Positions 1 to 12,005 of a DNA stretch of 64,000 nucleotides are shown in pieces. The notes below the pieces were generated by a model. It saw nothing but the letters and a program-made list of their open reading frames with translations. It was not told where the DNA came from and searched no databases. The position numbers were made by a program, and so were the translations under genes. Each line of letters opens with the position of its first letter. Within the stretch, counting starts at the first letter, position 1. The DNA comes from Alternaria dauci (taxonomy: Eukaryota; Ascomycota; Dothideomycetes; Pleosporales; Pleosporaceae), in NCBI RefSeq assembly GCF_042100115.1, contig NC_091275.1:2914001-2978000 (forward strand), read 5' to 3'.

Positions 1-597
1 GCGTTCGCGATGTGGATACGCTGTATAGAGCTATTAGGGCAAAGGAGGGCGGGGAGAGTACGATGCTGAGCATTGTTATTATGCGGAGCGATACGCATCT
101 GCGCGAGGTGCTGAGGACGTATGAGAAGCGGTATCAAGCAAACTTTGCGCGAGATGCTCTGAAGAAGAGTAATAATTTGGTTGGCGAGGTCATTGCACAT
201 ATCCTCAATGGCGTTAGTAAGTTCTTTTTGCCCCTCCCTACCAATAATCTTGGTATCTCATTCGTGTACTAATCGCTTTCTAGTTAATCGTCCCGCAAGA
301 GACGCAATGCTCCTCCACCACGCACTCATGGATCTCATGGAACCTGTCAACGACGCTCGTTCTTCCAACGGCCGGCTGTCGTCGCGCGAAACAACGTCGA
401 GTAAACATGAACGTCAGCAACGCGTCGAGCTGCTCATCTCGCGCCTCGTGAGGTTTCACTGGGATCGTCAGCATTTGTTTAGGGTCAAGGCCGAGTACGA
501 AGAAAAGTATGGTCGGCTTGTTGAAGAGGATATTGAGGAGGCGACGAGGGGCGATTTGAGAGCTTTTGCTATTGCGATTTGTCAGACGGCGAGGTGA
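1..597 (+). CDS. Annexin family protein, 3' part (gene starts before the window)
   Basis: Annexins are calcium-dependent phospholipid-binding proteins of membrane surfaces. The gene is cut by the window start; the frame is open from position 3. Two exons: 3-216 and 284-597. The intron 217-283 has a GTAAGT donor, a TACTAATC branch site and a TAG acceptor, and joins the frames exactly. The first exon carries most of one annexin repeat (VDTLYRAIRAK, then RTYEKRYQ). The second ends in the last repeat, with RVELLISRLVRFHWDR, VKAEYEEKYGRLVEEDI and GDLRAFAIAIC. I do not see a clean GxGT calcium loop in the visible part, which is common in fungal annexins. It converges with the rhodopsin-domain gene, leaving a 268-bp spacer. 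Family call confident; calcium binding not judged. Confidence 0.85.
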
Positions 598-865
598 TAC
601 CCGGGTTTTGTGGAGCGGAGAGCGTGGAGGGGGGGAAGCGTAGTTGCATTTACGGACAGCATATATCTGCTGGTCTGAAGGCTTGGGGTTGGGGGGGATA
701 ATAATGTTACAACCTTGCCATCTGATTTTATCTTGTTTATCACTTTGTAGTCGCCTTATGTGTTACGCTATACCGCAGCGAACAAACGCACATTGAGTCC
801 TCTGCAACTCGTGACGCTACAGTTGAGGAGCACAAGGTACTTATTAAAGTTTCACATGGATAGAA

Positions 866-2212
866 TTAAACGCTACTAAAATCCACTTTGCTCTCACTGC
901 GTACATGTACACCGCCCCGTGTCTCGACCTTGTCTCCACTATCATCGTACATGCCATCTTCGTACTCGTGCTCATGTAGAGCAGGTATCCTGCTACAGTT
1001 TTCGCCTCTGTAGCCACACAATCCACCAGCCAGTTCGATCGTAGACCCAGTATCTAGATTGGTCGTTGTCAGGGGCTGGCTGCGTCTCCGTTTGGGCGCA
1101 CTACCAAATGTTGGAACCGAATTTGCGTTGCCGTAATGACTGCGACCATTGGACCTATAATTTGATCTCAGAGATGTGAACATGGCGCCGCAAGAGCGGA
1201 GGATGGGGCGAAGCAGGGGAAGGGATGCTAATAGACTGATCAGTTCAATCATTCCCAATAACAACGATAGGTCGACGTAGATGACTACTGACTTGCAAAA
1301 GATGCCAAATTGACATCACACACCGCCCAGATTTGGTCGTCGATGCCATCGTACGTGAGATCCTGATTGTTCTTTCTGTCGAGTGCGACAGTGTGAATAA
1401 TACTGCCGAGCGCTGAGCCGCAGACCCTTTACTCGCGTCAACAGAAGTCGAAAGGTCTTGTGTGGGAGTCTCACAGTATCCCAGATGCGAACATGGCTGC
1501 CACGGCGATCTTGCGTGCGGCTGAAATGTGGAGTCTGTAGATCTCGATGAGCGGACATAGCAGTATCGCAACTTCAAGAATGAAGTGCGGTATGCTTGAT
1601 GCAAAGAGTGACAGCATCGGTGCCAGAGGGCATTTGCCTGGGACGTCTTTGTGCCAAAACTTCCGAATCGGTTGGCATAGCGTAGAGATGAGTGTGACCT
1701 TTGGAGGTCAGTGTGTTGTTCTTGGACTGTGAGGTTGTTTGTTCACTCACCCTGACGATGATCCAGCCCACCGCGCAGACGAACAGGATTCTGATAGGCT
1801 GCCTGATGATTGAAAGTGAAAAGGTTCTCCAGTAGAAGCCTAGTATCACGAACTTTGAGAGTCCGACTGAGAATGTGTAGAACCACATGTCTACCCAAAG
1901 GTCCAAGAAATAATGGTACACAATCTCATCCTCTGGCATGTCCACGTCTTGAAGTGGCTTTCCTAGTCCCCATCGCATCTCTTGCAATTGTCAGTGCGCG
2001 GTTGATTCGACTATGCGGTACTACATACTATATATGCTGATGAAGGTGAAAGCGCTTCCGTTAGCAAAGGCAATGATAGCCAGAATGTCTTCCCACACCA
2101 AAGGATGCTTAGTCTGACGGCGAGAAGCCAACCGAGAGACTAGTGCGATTGCAGCAACCGCATAGGGTATAAGCGCCGCTGCGTAGAGTTCAGGTTGTCT
2201 GTTTTGCCCCAT
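866..2212 (-). CDS. Fungal rhodopsin-domain (seven-helix) integral membrane protein
   Basis: Five exons on the minus strand: 2212-2029, 1980-1751, 1659-1475, 1426-1293, 1227-866. They give a 364-residue protein with every junction in frame. Introns are 48, 91, 48 and 65 nt, with donors GTATGT, GTGAGT, GTGAGA and GTCAGT. The protein has seven-helix character: YAAALIPYAVAAIALVSRL near the N terminus, then helices around LSKFVILGFYWRTFSL, ILFVCAVGWIIV, and IPHFILEVAILLCPLIEIYR. It ends with the family's typical DVNLASFATSLPLLRPI block and a hydrophilic cytoplasmic tail of about 115 residues. This matches the large fungal family with a rhodopsin domain (PTH11-like region, Pfam Fung_rhodopsin). 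No ligand or role can be read from the sequence. The exact start is the first ATG before helix 1; an upstream exon is not excluded. Confidence 0.8.
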
Positions 2213-3332
2213 AGCAAACCAGAAAGTTGAGTCGTATGCCAGTGATATAGGCTAGAAGGATGATACCATGGAATAAAGCACCCCATGAGCATTTGAGACA
2301 AACAGAAAACAATGTATTACGATTGGTGCCGTGACGCCGGTGAGAGTTTGGATTTGCGAACGTCATACCTTTTGCATCTCGTACGTGATGCTTGCAGCAA
2401 TGGTTCCAAGCCAGGACAACCCTTACTCAAATCACATCTGCAGCACCCGCCTGAGCGGTCAGTCGAAAGTCGATAAGCGCAACACGCTTGATAGGGTCGC
2501 TATGCCCCAGTCATTACGAGGCTCCATGATGGCATGGCTCGTTTCGGCGTAAGTTTTGTCGCATTTAGACCACAATGCAGCAGCACCAACCATACATCCA
2601 CGTAATCTAGAATGGGTGGCGCTGCAGACCTCATTGTTTTGGAAGACAGCCTCTTCGAATCCAGTGAAGACAATGTGCAGCAACACAACTCGCTGTATAG
2701 CTTAGGCTGTTCCCAAGGACTGATCTTGTTTCATTATTTGCGACCATCATGGTCTCGTGATTTGCACGTTTGCAGTGTATGTTAGCCAATTTCCATATCG
2801 TGCAAAACACAAATCCTGACTCAGTGAGCATTATTGGATGGGCATCTGTTCAATCGTTGGTTTTTGAGTCTTGAACCTGACTTTAGATAGTCTTACTAAT
2901 GCCAGAGGTAGCTGCCTACGTACAGCAATGCAAGAAATCTCCAATGCTGCTTGTTCATATACAGGGAACGAGTGCGCAATCGATTACTTCCGGACACAGC
3001 GATGAGCTTAAAATGTAGATCGACAGTGTTCTATCGAAATATGGCTGCAGTCGATTGGCGTCATCTGACTCGGAAGCAATCCTATTTGCTCGGATCCGTC
3101 CGCAGGGCGCCCTGGCGGAACAAATAAAGGATGAAAACAAACAATCATACTGGATGCTCGTTCTCAGGGGTCGGGCCGGACGTTTATAACGGCCATGATG
3201 CATATCTTCCGATCAACATGACGCCTTTACGGCACGGTTCGCGCCAGTGGGATTCCCTCGTTCATGCGTACTACAACCCGATCTGCCATCCTACTGGGAA
3301 ACTCAGATGCCATCCAGGGATCCAGGCGGCTA
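2213..3332. other. Intergenic region, rhodopsin-gene promoter and transcription-factor 3' flank
   Basis: 1.1 kb between two minus-strand genes. It should hold the promoter of the rhodopsin-domain gene and the terminator of the Zn2Cys6 gene. Several open frames of 60-90 codons occur on both strands, but none shows a recognisable domain or a convincing splice pattern. I see no RNA gene or repeat. Confidence 0.6.
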
Positions 3333-5613
3333 TCATGGTTTCATGGCGGATCCGGCATGCGGAGATCTCCAGTCATGACTCGTTGCTACTGGTGGACTAA
3401 CACCAAACACGCTTTGCGGTAATTCATCCGAGTAGGCGCGGAATATATGTGCGAGATTGTCCTGCTGCATTAAGATGCGTGCCCTTTCTAGTCCCCGTCG
3501 AATGAGGGGAAGATGGGCCCATGGTCGCAGTGCATCGTATCCGTTCTGGATATGCTGTTCCTGCTTGGTTTCTTCGATGAAGGCGAGAGCCGGATGCTCG
3601 AATGCAATCAGGAGATTTTCAAAGCACGCAAACGTCCTGGACAGACTTAGTAGGTATTCAGCCTCATCAGGAACAGTCGCCGTACGGATAGAGGGTAAAG
3701 TGCGTTCCCATCTTTCTTCCCATGAGCTGCTCGTCTGCTATACTTAGAAATAAAGCTGAGCTCCTTATGCAGTGTCGCGCATGATCCCTTGTAACCGCTA
3801 TCGTTTCGTGGTCTTGAGCGCCGGCCTCTTCTTCGTTCATTTCCAGTACCTTGAGCACTGATGGCCAGCCAAGCACCACATGTAAAGCGATGTACTGAAC
3901 CCGTAGGAAAGATTTCCTAGAGTCAAATAGCGGCGTCGAATCGAGGGGAAATTGAACGACCGAAGGTAGATGATCGTACCATTCGCGCACTTGTTTGCGC
4001 AGCTCGCCAATTACAACAGGTGCAAATATGACCTGTCCTGTAACTGAAAGGAAGGCCGCCAGGTCAGTGCACGCTGTAATCATCAAGTCTGCAGACACTT
4101 ACAATATCCAACCACTTCAAGAGTCTGTGTCAGGAATTTTCTGAGACTGATTTGCGCTAGAAAGAAATAAAAGCCTGAATCCTCCTCTTCGAACTGGGGA
4201 AGCGGAACCAATTCGTGGAAATGGCTCAAACCGATGGGGTGCATTTTACATGTCGCCTCGAGCCTATACAAAGGGATATGTTAGTTGGAATTCCCACAAT
4301 CAAGCCCAAAAGTGTAGGCCGCGCGCAGAAAACTCACTCATGGAGCACTGTAGAGCAAGCCCAAAACGCTCGATTGAATGCTTCTTGGTCGGACGGGTTG
4401 TATCGCTGCATTGTTCTCGACGACAGGATATGCATGCAATCACGCGCCGCTTGCGTGATCGAATTCCATGTTTGCAGAGGTCTGATAGCAAACTTGAAGT
4501 ATGAAGCTTGTAGGATCCGACACTGAAGGGTGGTCAAATTTCCGATACGAAGCGACAAATGCTCAAGAATTCTTGAGCCTCGTGCAAAGTACTCTAATCC
4601 AGGTGTGAGGTTGTCTGGGCTGTTATTTCTATCTTCAGAGATTGCACCAAGGGCCAAGATCAGAAAGGCCAGACACGTCGGTGCACTGGAGAAGGCAAAG
4701 CCACCCGAGTCTGCTTGTTCAAGCACGCTGACACAGGTTCGCTGGTCGAAGATTGGTGTCCAGCGAAGGAAGTTCTCGACGAACAGTTGTTGGAGCCGCC
4801 GGCAAGTTCGTCGTGATAAATCCGCTGGACGTAAGACGGCTGCATCACATTGGTCGGCTAGCTGTTCACCAGCCAGGATCTCATCGTCATAAAAGTCAGC
4901 CGTGTAATCCCAACTCTCTACATGGATGTAAGGAGGCGCGCGGAAAGTTATAAGACTAGGTCTTGGCGTCTTGCCTTCGGTGCTTGTCTGTCGGTAAGCG
5001 AAATCATATGGTACTGGTGTGCCGACCGACGGAATGGACATGGTGGTGGTGTTGACATTCTCAATCGCCATTCTATTGGCGCTCGAGTGTCGAGATCTAG
5101 GCTCTGGTGGATGACGAATATCGCTACAAGTAGGCGTGTTGGGTGAGAGGGTGGCGGATCCATGTACACATTGCTGTGTAGAATCAAGTCTGGCTTCAAC
5201 TTGTGCCAGTCGTCTTTCGATGCTTGCCCAAGCTTCTGGTGAGGGACCGACTGATTTCGTCCGGTCGCCAACTGTTGGTTTTCGATAAGTACATTCAATA
5301 CCAAGCTCGGTACAAAAGCCACATGACTATGACTGTTAACAAGCGGTACATGCAGAGCGCTGTCGTCTCACTAACCGGTTTCTGGGCATCACAACGAGTC
5401 TTTCGAAATCTACAGACGTTGCACTAAACGATATGAGTGATCCAGGTCAAAAGGTAAGAGGCAATGTCGACCCACGGCTATCGCTATTCGTTTTCTGGGG
5501 TAATTCTCCACCGTCAGACTATCCACTGGGCCTGGGGATGGGCGGCCATCATCTGGTGGTAGTCGTGGCTGGTCTGATCCAACAGATTCATCATGTTTCC
5601 GTTTCTCGGCCAT
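3333..5613 (-). CDS. Zn2Cys6 binuclear-cluster fungal transcription factor
   Basis: Six exons on the minus strand: 5613-5476, 5423-5376, 5326-4338, 4263-4103, 4043-3686, 3636-3333. They encode 665 residues with all phases consistent. Introns are 52, 49, 74, 59 and 49 nt. The DNA-binding cluster spans exons 1-3. A basic PRKRIAIA leads into the six cysteines C47, C50, C57, C64, C67 and C74, spaced C-x2-C-x6-C-x6-C-x2-C-x6-C. A short amphipathic stretch (WASIERRLAQVEARL) follows and could be the dimerisation coil. The remainder is the fungal-specific transcription-factor middle-homology region: LFVENFLRWTPIFD, CLAFLILALGAISED, then LAQISLRKFL and WYDHLPSVVQF. The family acts in the nucleus at CGG-type sites. 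The target genes cannot be read from the sequence. The neighbouring rhodopsin-domain gene lies downstream in the same direction, which is suggestive but not proof of a link. Confidence 0.88.
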
Positions 5614-5870
5614 AGTAGCACCCGTGAGCCGGATATTGTTATAGAAAGCAGGCCAAATACATAGTGCGGGTTGGCCGCATTCATAGGAAATGGCCGTCCG
5701 GAATGGATGATTCGGCTTGCGGGATCCGTCCCGTGTGGAGACCCCGCATCTTTGTGTCGCCTCTTACTTCGAGCGAGGAAGCTGCATGAGACTTATCCTG
5801 CACAATCGACAGGCTAAATTTACGACATGTGTAAAGTCGTTGTCACACGATAATGTACATATATGTTACT

Positions 5871-6793
5871 TCATACGGCAGCCCATGCCATGTTCTCTTT
5901 GGCCTCCTTCTCTTTCTTGCGCGCTTCGCGTTCAGCCTTGCGCATAGCTCGTAGATCCGGTGGCTTCTCAATACCCAACCTAGCTCTTAATTGATCAATG
6001 TCTGTTTCTAGTTCTTCCTCCCAGTAGATGTTGATCACATCGGCACTCTGTGCGCCATTCCTTGTAGCCCATGGTCCATAGACGTCCCAGAAACGTCTCC
6101 ATTCGGCCTTCTTCAGAGTGAAAGCGCTGAACACAGCCAGGCCGGTCATGGGAAGACCAGTGTTTGCGAACTCGAATGCTTTCAGAGCAACCTCGCCTTC
6201 ACGGAACACAGGCAATCCTACCAGGGCATGGTAGAAGTCATGACATTCGCGGTAGCGTTGCATGACGTATGCGCACTCTTCATCATCTATGTATTGTACT
6301 GCCGCCCGCGTATCCGGAGAGACGCCTTCGCGGTCAAGCCATGCAGCATACGCATAGCCCAGTGTATTCGGCGGTAGGTTGCGGAGGCGTGGAATGTCAA
6401 GCGAGGTAGACGTTAATCGCGGGCGGTCGCGTAATATTCGTCGGCCCGTGGGGCTTAGGAGCATGCGATCGCGAAGCTTGTATATGAAATAGGGCTGTGC
6501 GGTTGCTTCGCCAAAGGATGCGATGAGGTCTGACTTGCGTAAGCAGCGCGCCCTGGTGTGAAATCTCGGGATCTCATCTCACCTCCTCTCCGGGGGTCCA
6601 AGAAGCTCCCGAGACCCGAACCTATTGCCAGTCCTAGCCTTTCCACGCGCGTCAATGGTATGTGGCCCTCATAGTTTGGCGGAGGGCGGTTGAGGACTGA
6701 AAAGCAGCGAGATGGCTGTACAAACGAAGGTGTTTGGAACGAAGAGCGCAACGTCAGCTTCTGAAGCTGATGTATCCGCGCATTTCTCGCCAT
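5871..6793 (-). CDS. COQ4: Ubiquinone biosynthesis protein Coq4, mitochondrial
   Basis: Two exons (6793-6583 and 6529-5871; intron of 53 nt, GTGAGA donor, CAG acceptor) give 289 residues. The N terminus is basic, serine-rich and free of acidic residues for about 40 residues, like a mitochondrial presequence. It is followed by the family start [20 protein letters not shown] and [14 protein letters not shown]. The zinc-binding signature H-D-x2-H-x11-E is present: H167, D168, H171 and E183, within [15 protein letters not shown]. The neighbouring [13 protein letters not shown] and [14 protein letters not shown] are also Coq4-typical. Coq4 is needed for coenzyme Q synthesis on the matrix side of the inner mitochondrial membrane, in the CoQ synthome. 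The C terminus is a lysine/glutamate-rich helix. Length fits fungal homologues. The gene is divergent from the SET-domain gene over a 426-bp shared promoter. Confidence 0.95.
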
Positions 6794-7219
6794 TTACGCG
6801 TGTCAGCAAGGAATTGCGTGAAGTGTAGGAAAGCTGGTTCTGAGCTGATGACATGATGCAATCTTATCGATACGCCACATGCCACCAGCCACACCAAAGT
6901 AACTCGATCATGACTCTTCATTCGACTTCCGAAAAAGACAATTGCGCCATCGATGCGTTGATTTACATAATCAGTTGATACTATCATCTGCCGTCGTCTT
7001 ACTGAGTCTGCTTGTTCAGCAACCTGGGCCTCGATCCGGCATAAAGCAATTTGTACCTAGGCAGACTGAACACTGCTTGTACAGCAAACTTTGTCAGGAC
7101 CTTCAGTATGGCATTCAGTCCTTTCAATCAAAATGATGCCTGCAGATCTTGCCACTAACATCTTGTAAGGTTGTACGAGTACATCAAGCCGAAAAGTTTC
7201 AGAAATCTTCCCTGCAACC
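6794..7219. promoter_or_regulatory. Divergent promoter region, COQ4 / SET-domain gene
   Basis: 426 bp between two start codons facing away from each other, so it must contain both promoters and both 5' leaders. I see no clear TATA box or strong operator-like repeat. Called only from gene layout. Confidence 0.6.
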
Positions 7220-8508
7220 ATGACCGCAGCACTAGATCCTGGTGAACAACACACCCAGTTCGTCGACTGGGCCAAATTCAATGGAGTTGAAATAAACGGA
7301 ATCGCTCCAGCACGCTTCAGCGGACGAGGAATGGGTATCGTAGCCGCCAAAGACATCAAAGTCAGTTCCCCCGTCCCCCTCCCCTTCCCAAATCACCCAA
7401 CCACCCAACTCTCAACTAAATCATCAAGAAAGGAGACAAGTTAGTCCACGTCTCCAACAAATCCCTCGTGCATGTCGCCCTCCCCTCCATCCACGCCTTC
7501 AAGCTTCCAGAAAACGCCACCGTGCACGGAAAACTCGCCGCTTCCTTATCCCTATGGTACAGCGGCCAGGAACCGCATTCCTACCACCTCTGGCAAGACG
7601 TCTGGCCCACGCAACAAGATTTCAAATCCACCATGCCAATCCACTACCCGTCTTCCTTGCAGTCCCTCCTCCCACCCGCATGCAAAGCGCTCCTCACAAA
7701 ACAACGTTCCAATCTAGAAAAAGACTGGACAACACATTCCCCTTACCTCCCTTCTCCTTCCATCACCAAAGCCCTGTACACATACACCTGGCTCATAGTC
7801 AACACACGAACCTTTTACTGGGAATACCCCGACCTCCCCAACGCCCACCCACGCCTACCAAAGCGCCGCCAGAAACTCACCGCCGACGACTGCTACTGCA
7901 TGTGTCCGCTCATCGACTACTTCAACCACTCCGACAACGGATGCCATCCCCAGCACGACAGCCAGGGCTACTCCGTGACCGCGGACCGTGCCTATGCTGC
8001 GGGCGAAGAGGTCTTTGTTACCTACGGACCGCACACGAATGATTTTTTGCTTGTGGAATATGGATTTATTCTAGAGGGAAATGTACATGACTCTTTACCT
8101 TTGGATCACGTGCTGATTCCTTTGTTGGATAAGCAGCAGGTCGATGCGCTGAAGGAGGATGGATTCTATGGCGACTACACGTTGTTTGGTGCAGGGAAGG
8201 AGGAAACGGTGTGTTATAGGACGCAGGTTGTGCTTAGGCTGCTGGTGCTGGATTCGAGGAGGTATTCGGCGTTTGTGTCTGGGGATGATGATGGGGTGAG
8301 GGATCAGGCGAGGTTGGATAAGTATCTGGCGAATGTGTTGACCAGGTACTCGAGGGAGATTGTGGATACGTTAGAAGAGGTCGAGGATGTGGATCTGAGT
8401 GAAGAAGATGAACGTGAGCTTGCGGAGGGCCAAAAGGAGACTTTGGTGAAGAGATGGAAGCAAATACGGAGTCTTGTGAACAAGGCCATCGAAGCACTTA
8501 CATCGTAG
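7220..8508 (+). CDS. SET-domain protein lysine methyltransferase (RKM/SETD6-like)
   Basis: Exons 7220-7360 and 7429-8508 give 406 residues. The 68-nt intron has a GTCAGT donor, an AACTAAA branch-like site and an AAG acceptor. The split SET fold is visible. The N-terminal part reads [20 protein letters not shown] (residues 33-52). A long insert follows. Then come the cofactor and active-site motifs [14 protein letters not shown] (NHS at 213-215), [11 protein letters not shown] (Y246) and [10 protein letters not shown] (Y258). The C-terminal half resembles the Rubisco-LSMT substrate-binding domain and carries an acidic stretch ([15 protein letters not shown]). Relatives in yeast methylate ribosomal proteins or elongation factors, but the substrate here cannot be told. 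It converges on SEC21 with a 166-bp gap. Confidence 0.88.
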
Positions 8509-8674
8509 AAGAGTGCAGAGAGGATTCTATAACTCAAGGCGCTTGTTGGTTGATCCCATCAACATTTAACATGTATGATCATTGAACTGTGCATATCAAG
8601 AGTGCTACCAAGAAGCCCATTGACCTTTTACGCTTTCAAGACACGCTACTAAACAAATCTCAATCCGTCATCAC

Positions 8675-11591
8675 CTACGCCACGCTACCCACGACCAATG
8701 CAGCAACACCCTCCTCCTCGCTCCTTACGTCAATCTTCATCGTCACACCAGTCTTGGCACTAAAGGCCATCCGTACCATGGCAGCAACCTTGCCGCCTGT
8801 GATGGTCTTGCCGTAAAGCTTGAGAGTGTGTGTTGAAGTCGACAGAGCGACATCTGTGCCCTCGAGAGGTTGGAGGGAAAGAGTCTTTGTAAGTTGCTCG
8901 GTTGCATCTGTAAACTATTAGTCGTGTGTTCATCATTCCAGATATCTCGTGAAATTAATGACGTACCTGCTATGCTCTTCATGTTGCCCAACTGCAATGT
9001 CTCGGTTGCCGAATCGCCATTCGACTGATCCCAAACATTATCGAAGCTGCCTGCATATGCCGGAACAACGTAGTCAGCACCGGTGAGGTACAGATCCTCA
9101 ACCTGGTACTCGTCTGGGTATCCTTCGCCTTCCTCTGGTTCGTTCGTGCTTGGGTCGATCTCCTTGCTTGTGAACTTGAGTGCATTGTTGAAGCTAGCGG
9201 CGATGAATTGTGACTCGGTCTCCAAGCGCTTGAAGGATACGTAAACGGTGCCGGGCTCGTTGGTGGTGAGCTTGGGCGCTGGGATAACGAACTCCTCTTC
9301 TAATTGCACATCTCCGTCATCCTCTGGTGTGACAACCATCTCCACGTCTATCAACACAGTATCCTCAAGAGTGTTCTTGATGTCGTATTGGATGACAATG
9401 TGATCCTTGAAGATGTGCTTAATGGCGGTGACAACATATTCGGTCTCGGATTCTGTGAGCTCGACAACATCGCTTGACTTGAGCACACCGCCGTGCGCTG
9501 CCAATTCTGGAATCTTTTGCAGTTCTGCAGCGTACTTCTGAGCATTTGATGCGGCGCTCGCGGCGGCATCGGCACCAGCCTTTGACGGTGCTTTGGCCGC
9601 ACTGGGCGCCTTGAGTGTTGGAGTAGCGCCTTCAGTCTTCTTGGTAAGATCTGCCGCATCTGCTTGTTCGCGGGAGACGGTTGGGATCTTGGTGATGTCG
9701 AAAGCTGTCTCAAAGGTTTCGCGGGAATCCGAGCTGACGTACATGGCCAGCTGGTGCTCCAGTACAGGGAGTGAGAACATCGAGTCGTTGCGAATGAAGC
9801 TGACAGCCATGTCGTCGTCTTCCTGGTCCATCAGACGAAGGCTAAGCGCGGCTCGATCACGGACCTCGTCATCAACATCATCGAGACACCTTGTGAGGAG
9901 AACGTGGACCGACTTCTTGATTTCAGGGTCCTTCTGCCCAACGCCAAACTTGGAGAGAGCAGAGGTTGCCGCAGCCCTGACGATGGCATTTTCCAAGACT
10001 ACGCGGTTGTAAATGTAGCGAATGTACTTGGTTGGGTGGGGCGTTGAAGGACCCTCGCGTCCAAGAACGAAAAGAATCCTGACGGCGAGCTTGGTGAACT
10101 CGCAATCTTCGATGAACTCGCACAGTGTAGCAAGCGCATCTTCCTTAGCCTCGGGCACGAAGCGGATAAGATCCATGATAGCCTCCACAACCGACCGCTT
10201 GAACTCATAACCACCCTCATCGCGCAGGATGCCACTGAGGAAAGCAAGGAATCCAGACTGCTTCGCCTTGAACTTGAGTGCCAGCGTTCGGACAGCTTCG
10301 ACAATAGTAACCTTGAACTCGTCCGTGATCTCGGCCATGAAGCCTGTAATCTGCTTCATCAATCTGTCGACTGAAGACTCGTTGCCCGTCTTGAGGAGTG
10401 TAGTAATGGCAAAGGTGGCGATACTGCGGTTCGAGTTGGTGATGAGCGATTCGATGTCTTGGTTGTATGATCGGACGGCGTCCGGCTTGAAGGAAGCCAT
10501 TTGCGACAAGATGCGTAGGGCGGCAAACTTGGTGACGGAGCGAGGCGACGTGAGGAAGAGCTGGAGGACATGAACGGCTTGTACGAGTTCGGCGTCGGAG
10601 ACATCGCGCATGTCGCAGATGGCCTTTGCAGCCTCGAAGTTGACCATTTCCGACTTGTGGCGCAGCCAGCCGTCGAGAAGTTGCATCATGGGCTGCGAGG
10701 AGTGTCAGTGAGTCTTTTGCTATGAAGTGAACACAATTTACCTTGCGCAGGTTCGGGTCCTCTTCAGCGAGCTTAGCAGCCAGCCTGACCAGCAAGACGG
10801 TAGCAGCAGGGCTCTTGACGACGCCGGCAGCAGAGTATTGCTGCACCATCTTGACCAAGCTCATCCTGTCGCCAGCGCGCATCTGGTAGAGGAGACCAAT
10901 GGCATGGTACTGTGTCATGTAGTTTGTGCTGGCCTGCAGAGTGCTATGCGACCCTCCTCCAAATCCGCCCAAGAAACCTCCACCCGACTTGCTTCCCGAC
11001 GCAGCTTCCGCAGCCTCGGACTGCCATCTTCGAACGACATCCTTGGCGACTGGGAGAAGGTGGTACGACGAGACGAGGGCGGCCGAGGACACGGAGGGGT
11101 TCTTGTCGACTATGCACGTCTTGACGAGACGCTCAATGGCCTGGACGGTCGAAGCGTCGATGACGCGGCAGAGGGCGCGGATGGCGTTTGGGCGGTATAC
11201 GACGTCGCTGCCGACGGACGTGTCCTTCATTATCGACGAGGTGACCATGATGACATCGTCGGCGGAGCCAGCGAGTTCCTTGATGACCAGGTAGACCATC
11301 TGGCGGAGCGAAGCATCCTTGTTCTGGAACAGCTTGGAGATGCCAAAGAAGAGGGTCGTGGCTTCCTGGCGTCCCCAGCTCTCGCCAGTGAAGAGCAGCA
11401 GGGCCAGCTTGGTCAGGATCACTCTACATTTCCTGGGCGATATAGGGCTCTGGTTGAATACTCGTGCTGGACACCGTCAGCTTTCCCCCCCGCCAGGCTA
11501 TGGTCTGAGTGACAGCCGCCCTACCTTCTTGGAACACCGACGTCTTGTCAATCTGGGCGACTCCGCCAGCGTCTTCGTGCTTCTTGTCCAT
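8675..11591 (-). CDS. SEC21: Coatomer subunit gamma (Sec21, gamma-COP)
   Basis: Four exons on the minus strand: 11591-11525, 11466-10742, 10692-8967, 8907-8675. They encode 916 residues, the normal length for the family. Introns of 58, 49 and 59 nt join all frames. The N terminus reads DKTSVFQEARVFNQSPISPR, a hallmark of gamma-COP. The adaptin-type HEAT solenoid fills roughly residues 20-540, with segments such as PNAIRALCRVID, FEAAKAICDM and EFKRSVVEAIMDLIRF. A glycine-rich loop (SGGGFLGGFGGGS) sits in the solenoid, as in other filamentous fungi. An alanine/lysine linker leads to the appendage domain, and the last exon ends with the conserved platform strands (THTLKLYGKTITGGKVAAMV). Gamma-COP belongs to the COPI coat for Golgi-to-ER transport. 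The gene is divergent from LIP5. Confidence 0.96.
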
Positions 11592-12005
11592 GGTGGTGTC
11601 GTGCAGCTTCGAACTGCGAGCTCTCTCCGCAGATGTGTAAACTTGTCCCGCTCTTCCTCCGCCTAACGTGGCCTTTTGCGACGGCGTGTGTGACTGTGTC
11701 CAAATGCCGTCCTGCAATTGGAAGTGGAGTGTGCGGCGGCGTGGGGGTGTCGGGGAGAAGTGGCAGTGGTGAATGCCTGGCCGTGTCGAATTGGCGACGT
11801 TGAAGATGCCGTCGACCAGCGCGAGCGAGTCGGCGGCCTGCAGGGATGTCGCCGTGTGGGCTGCTCTTGCATGTCCCAGGTCTTGGCGCCGGGAATGCGC
11901 AACTCAATGCGGTGCGGGTATTCAAGGCTCTGCCCTCCAACACAGACTCGACACGCCTGCTCGCTCTTTTCCTTCTTTCTTTTTTTCTTTCACACATAAA
12001 CGAAA
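11592..12005. promoter_or_regulatory. Divergent promoter region, SEC21 / LIP5
   Basis: 414 bp between the SEC21 and LIP5 start codons. On the LIP5 side a long pyrimidine tract (about 11,960-11,992, TTCC/TTTC runs) ends just before the ATG, a common feature near fungal transcription starts. No other motif is clear. Confidence 0.6.

Noticed and set aside
3457..3747. Possible frameshift in the transcription factor near 3,690
   Set aside because: The apparent frame change is explained by a 49-nt intron (3,637-3,685) with GTACGG, a CTACTAAG branch and CAG, giving the expected LYPTF junction.
10229..11666. Long plus-strand open frames over SEC21 (for example 10,727-11,512)
   Set aside because: They are mirror frames of the GC-rich SEC21 coding sequence, which has full homology on the minus strand.
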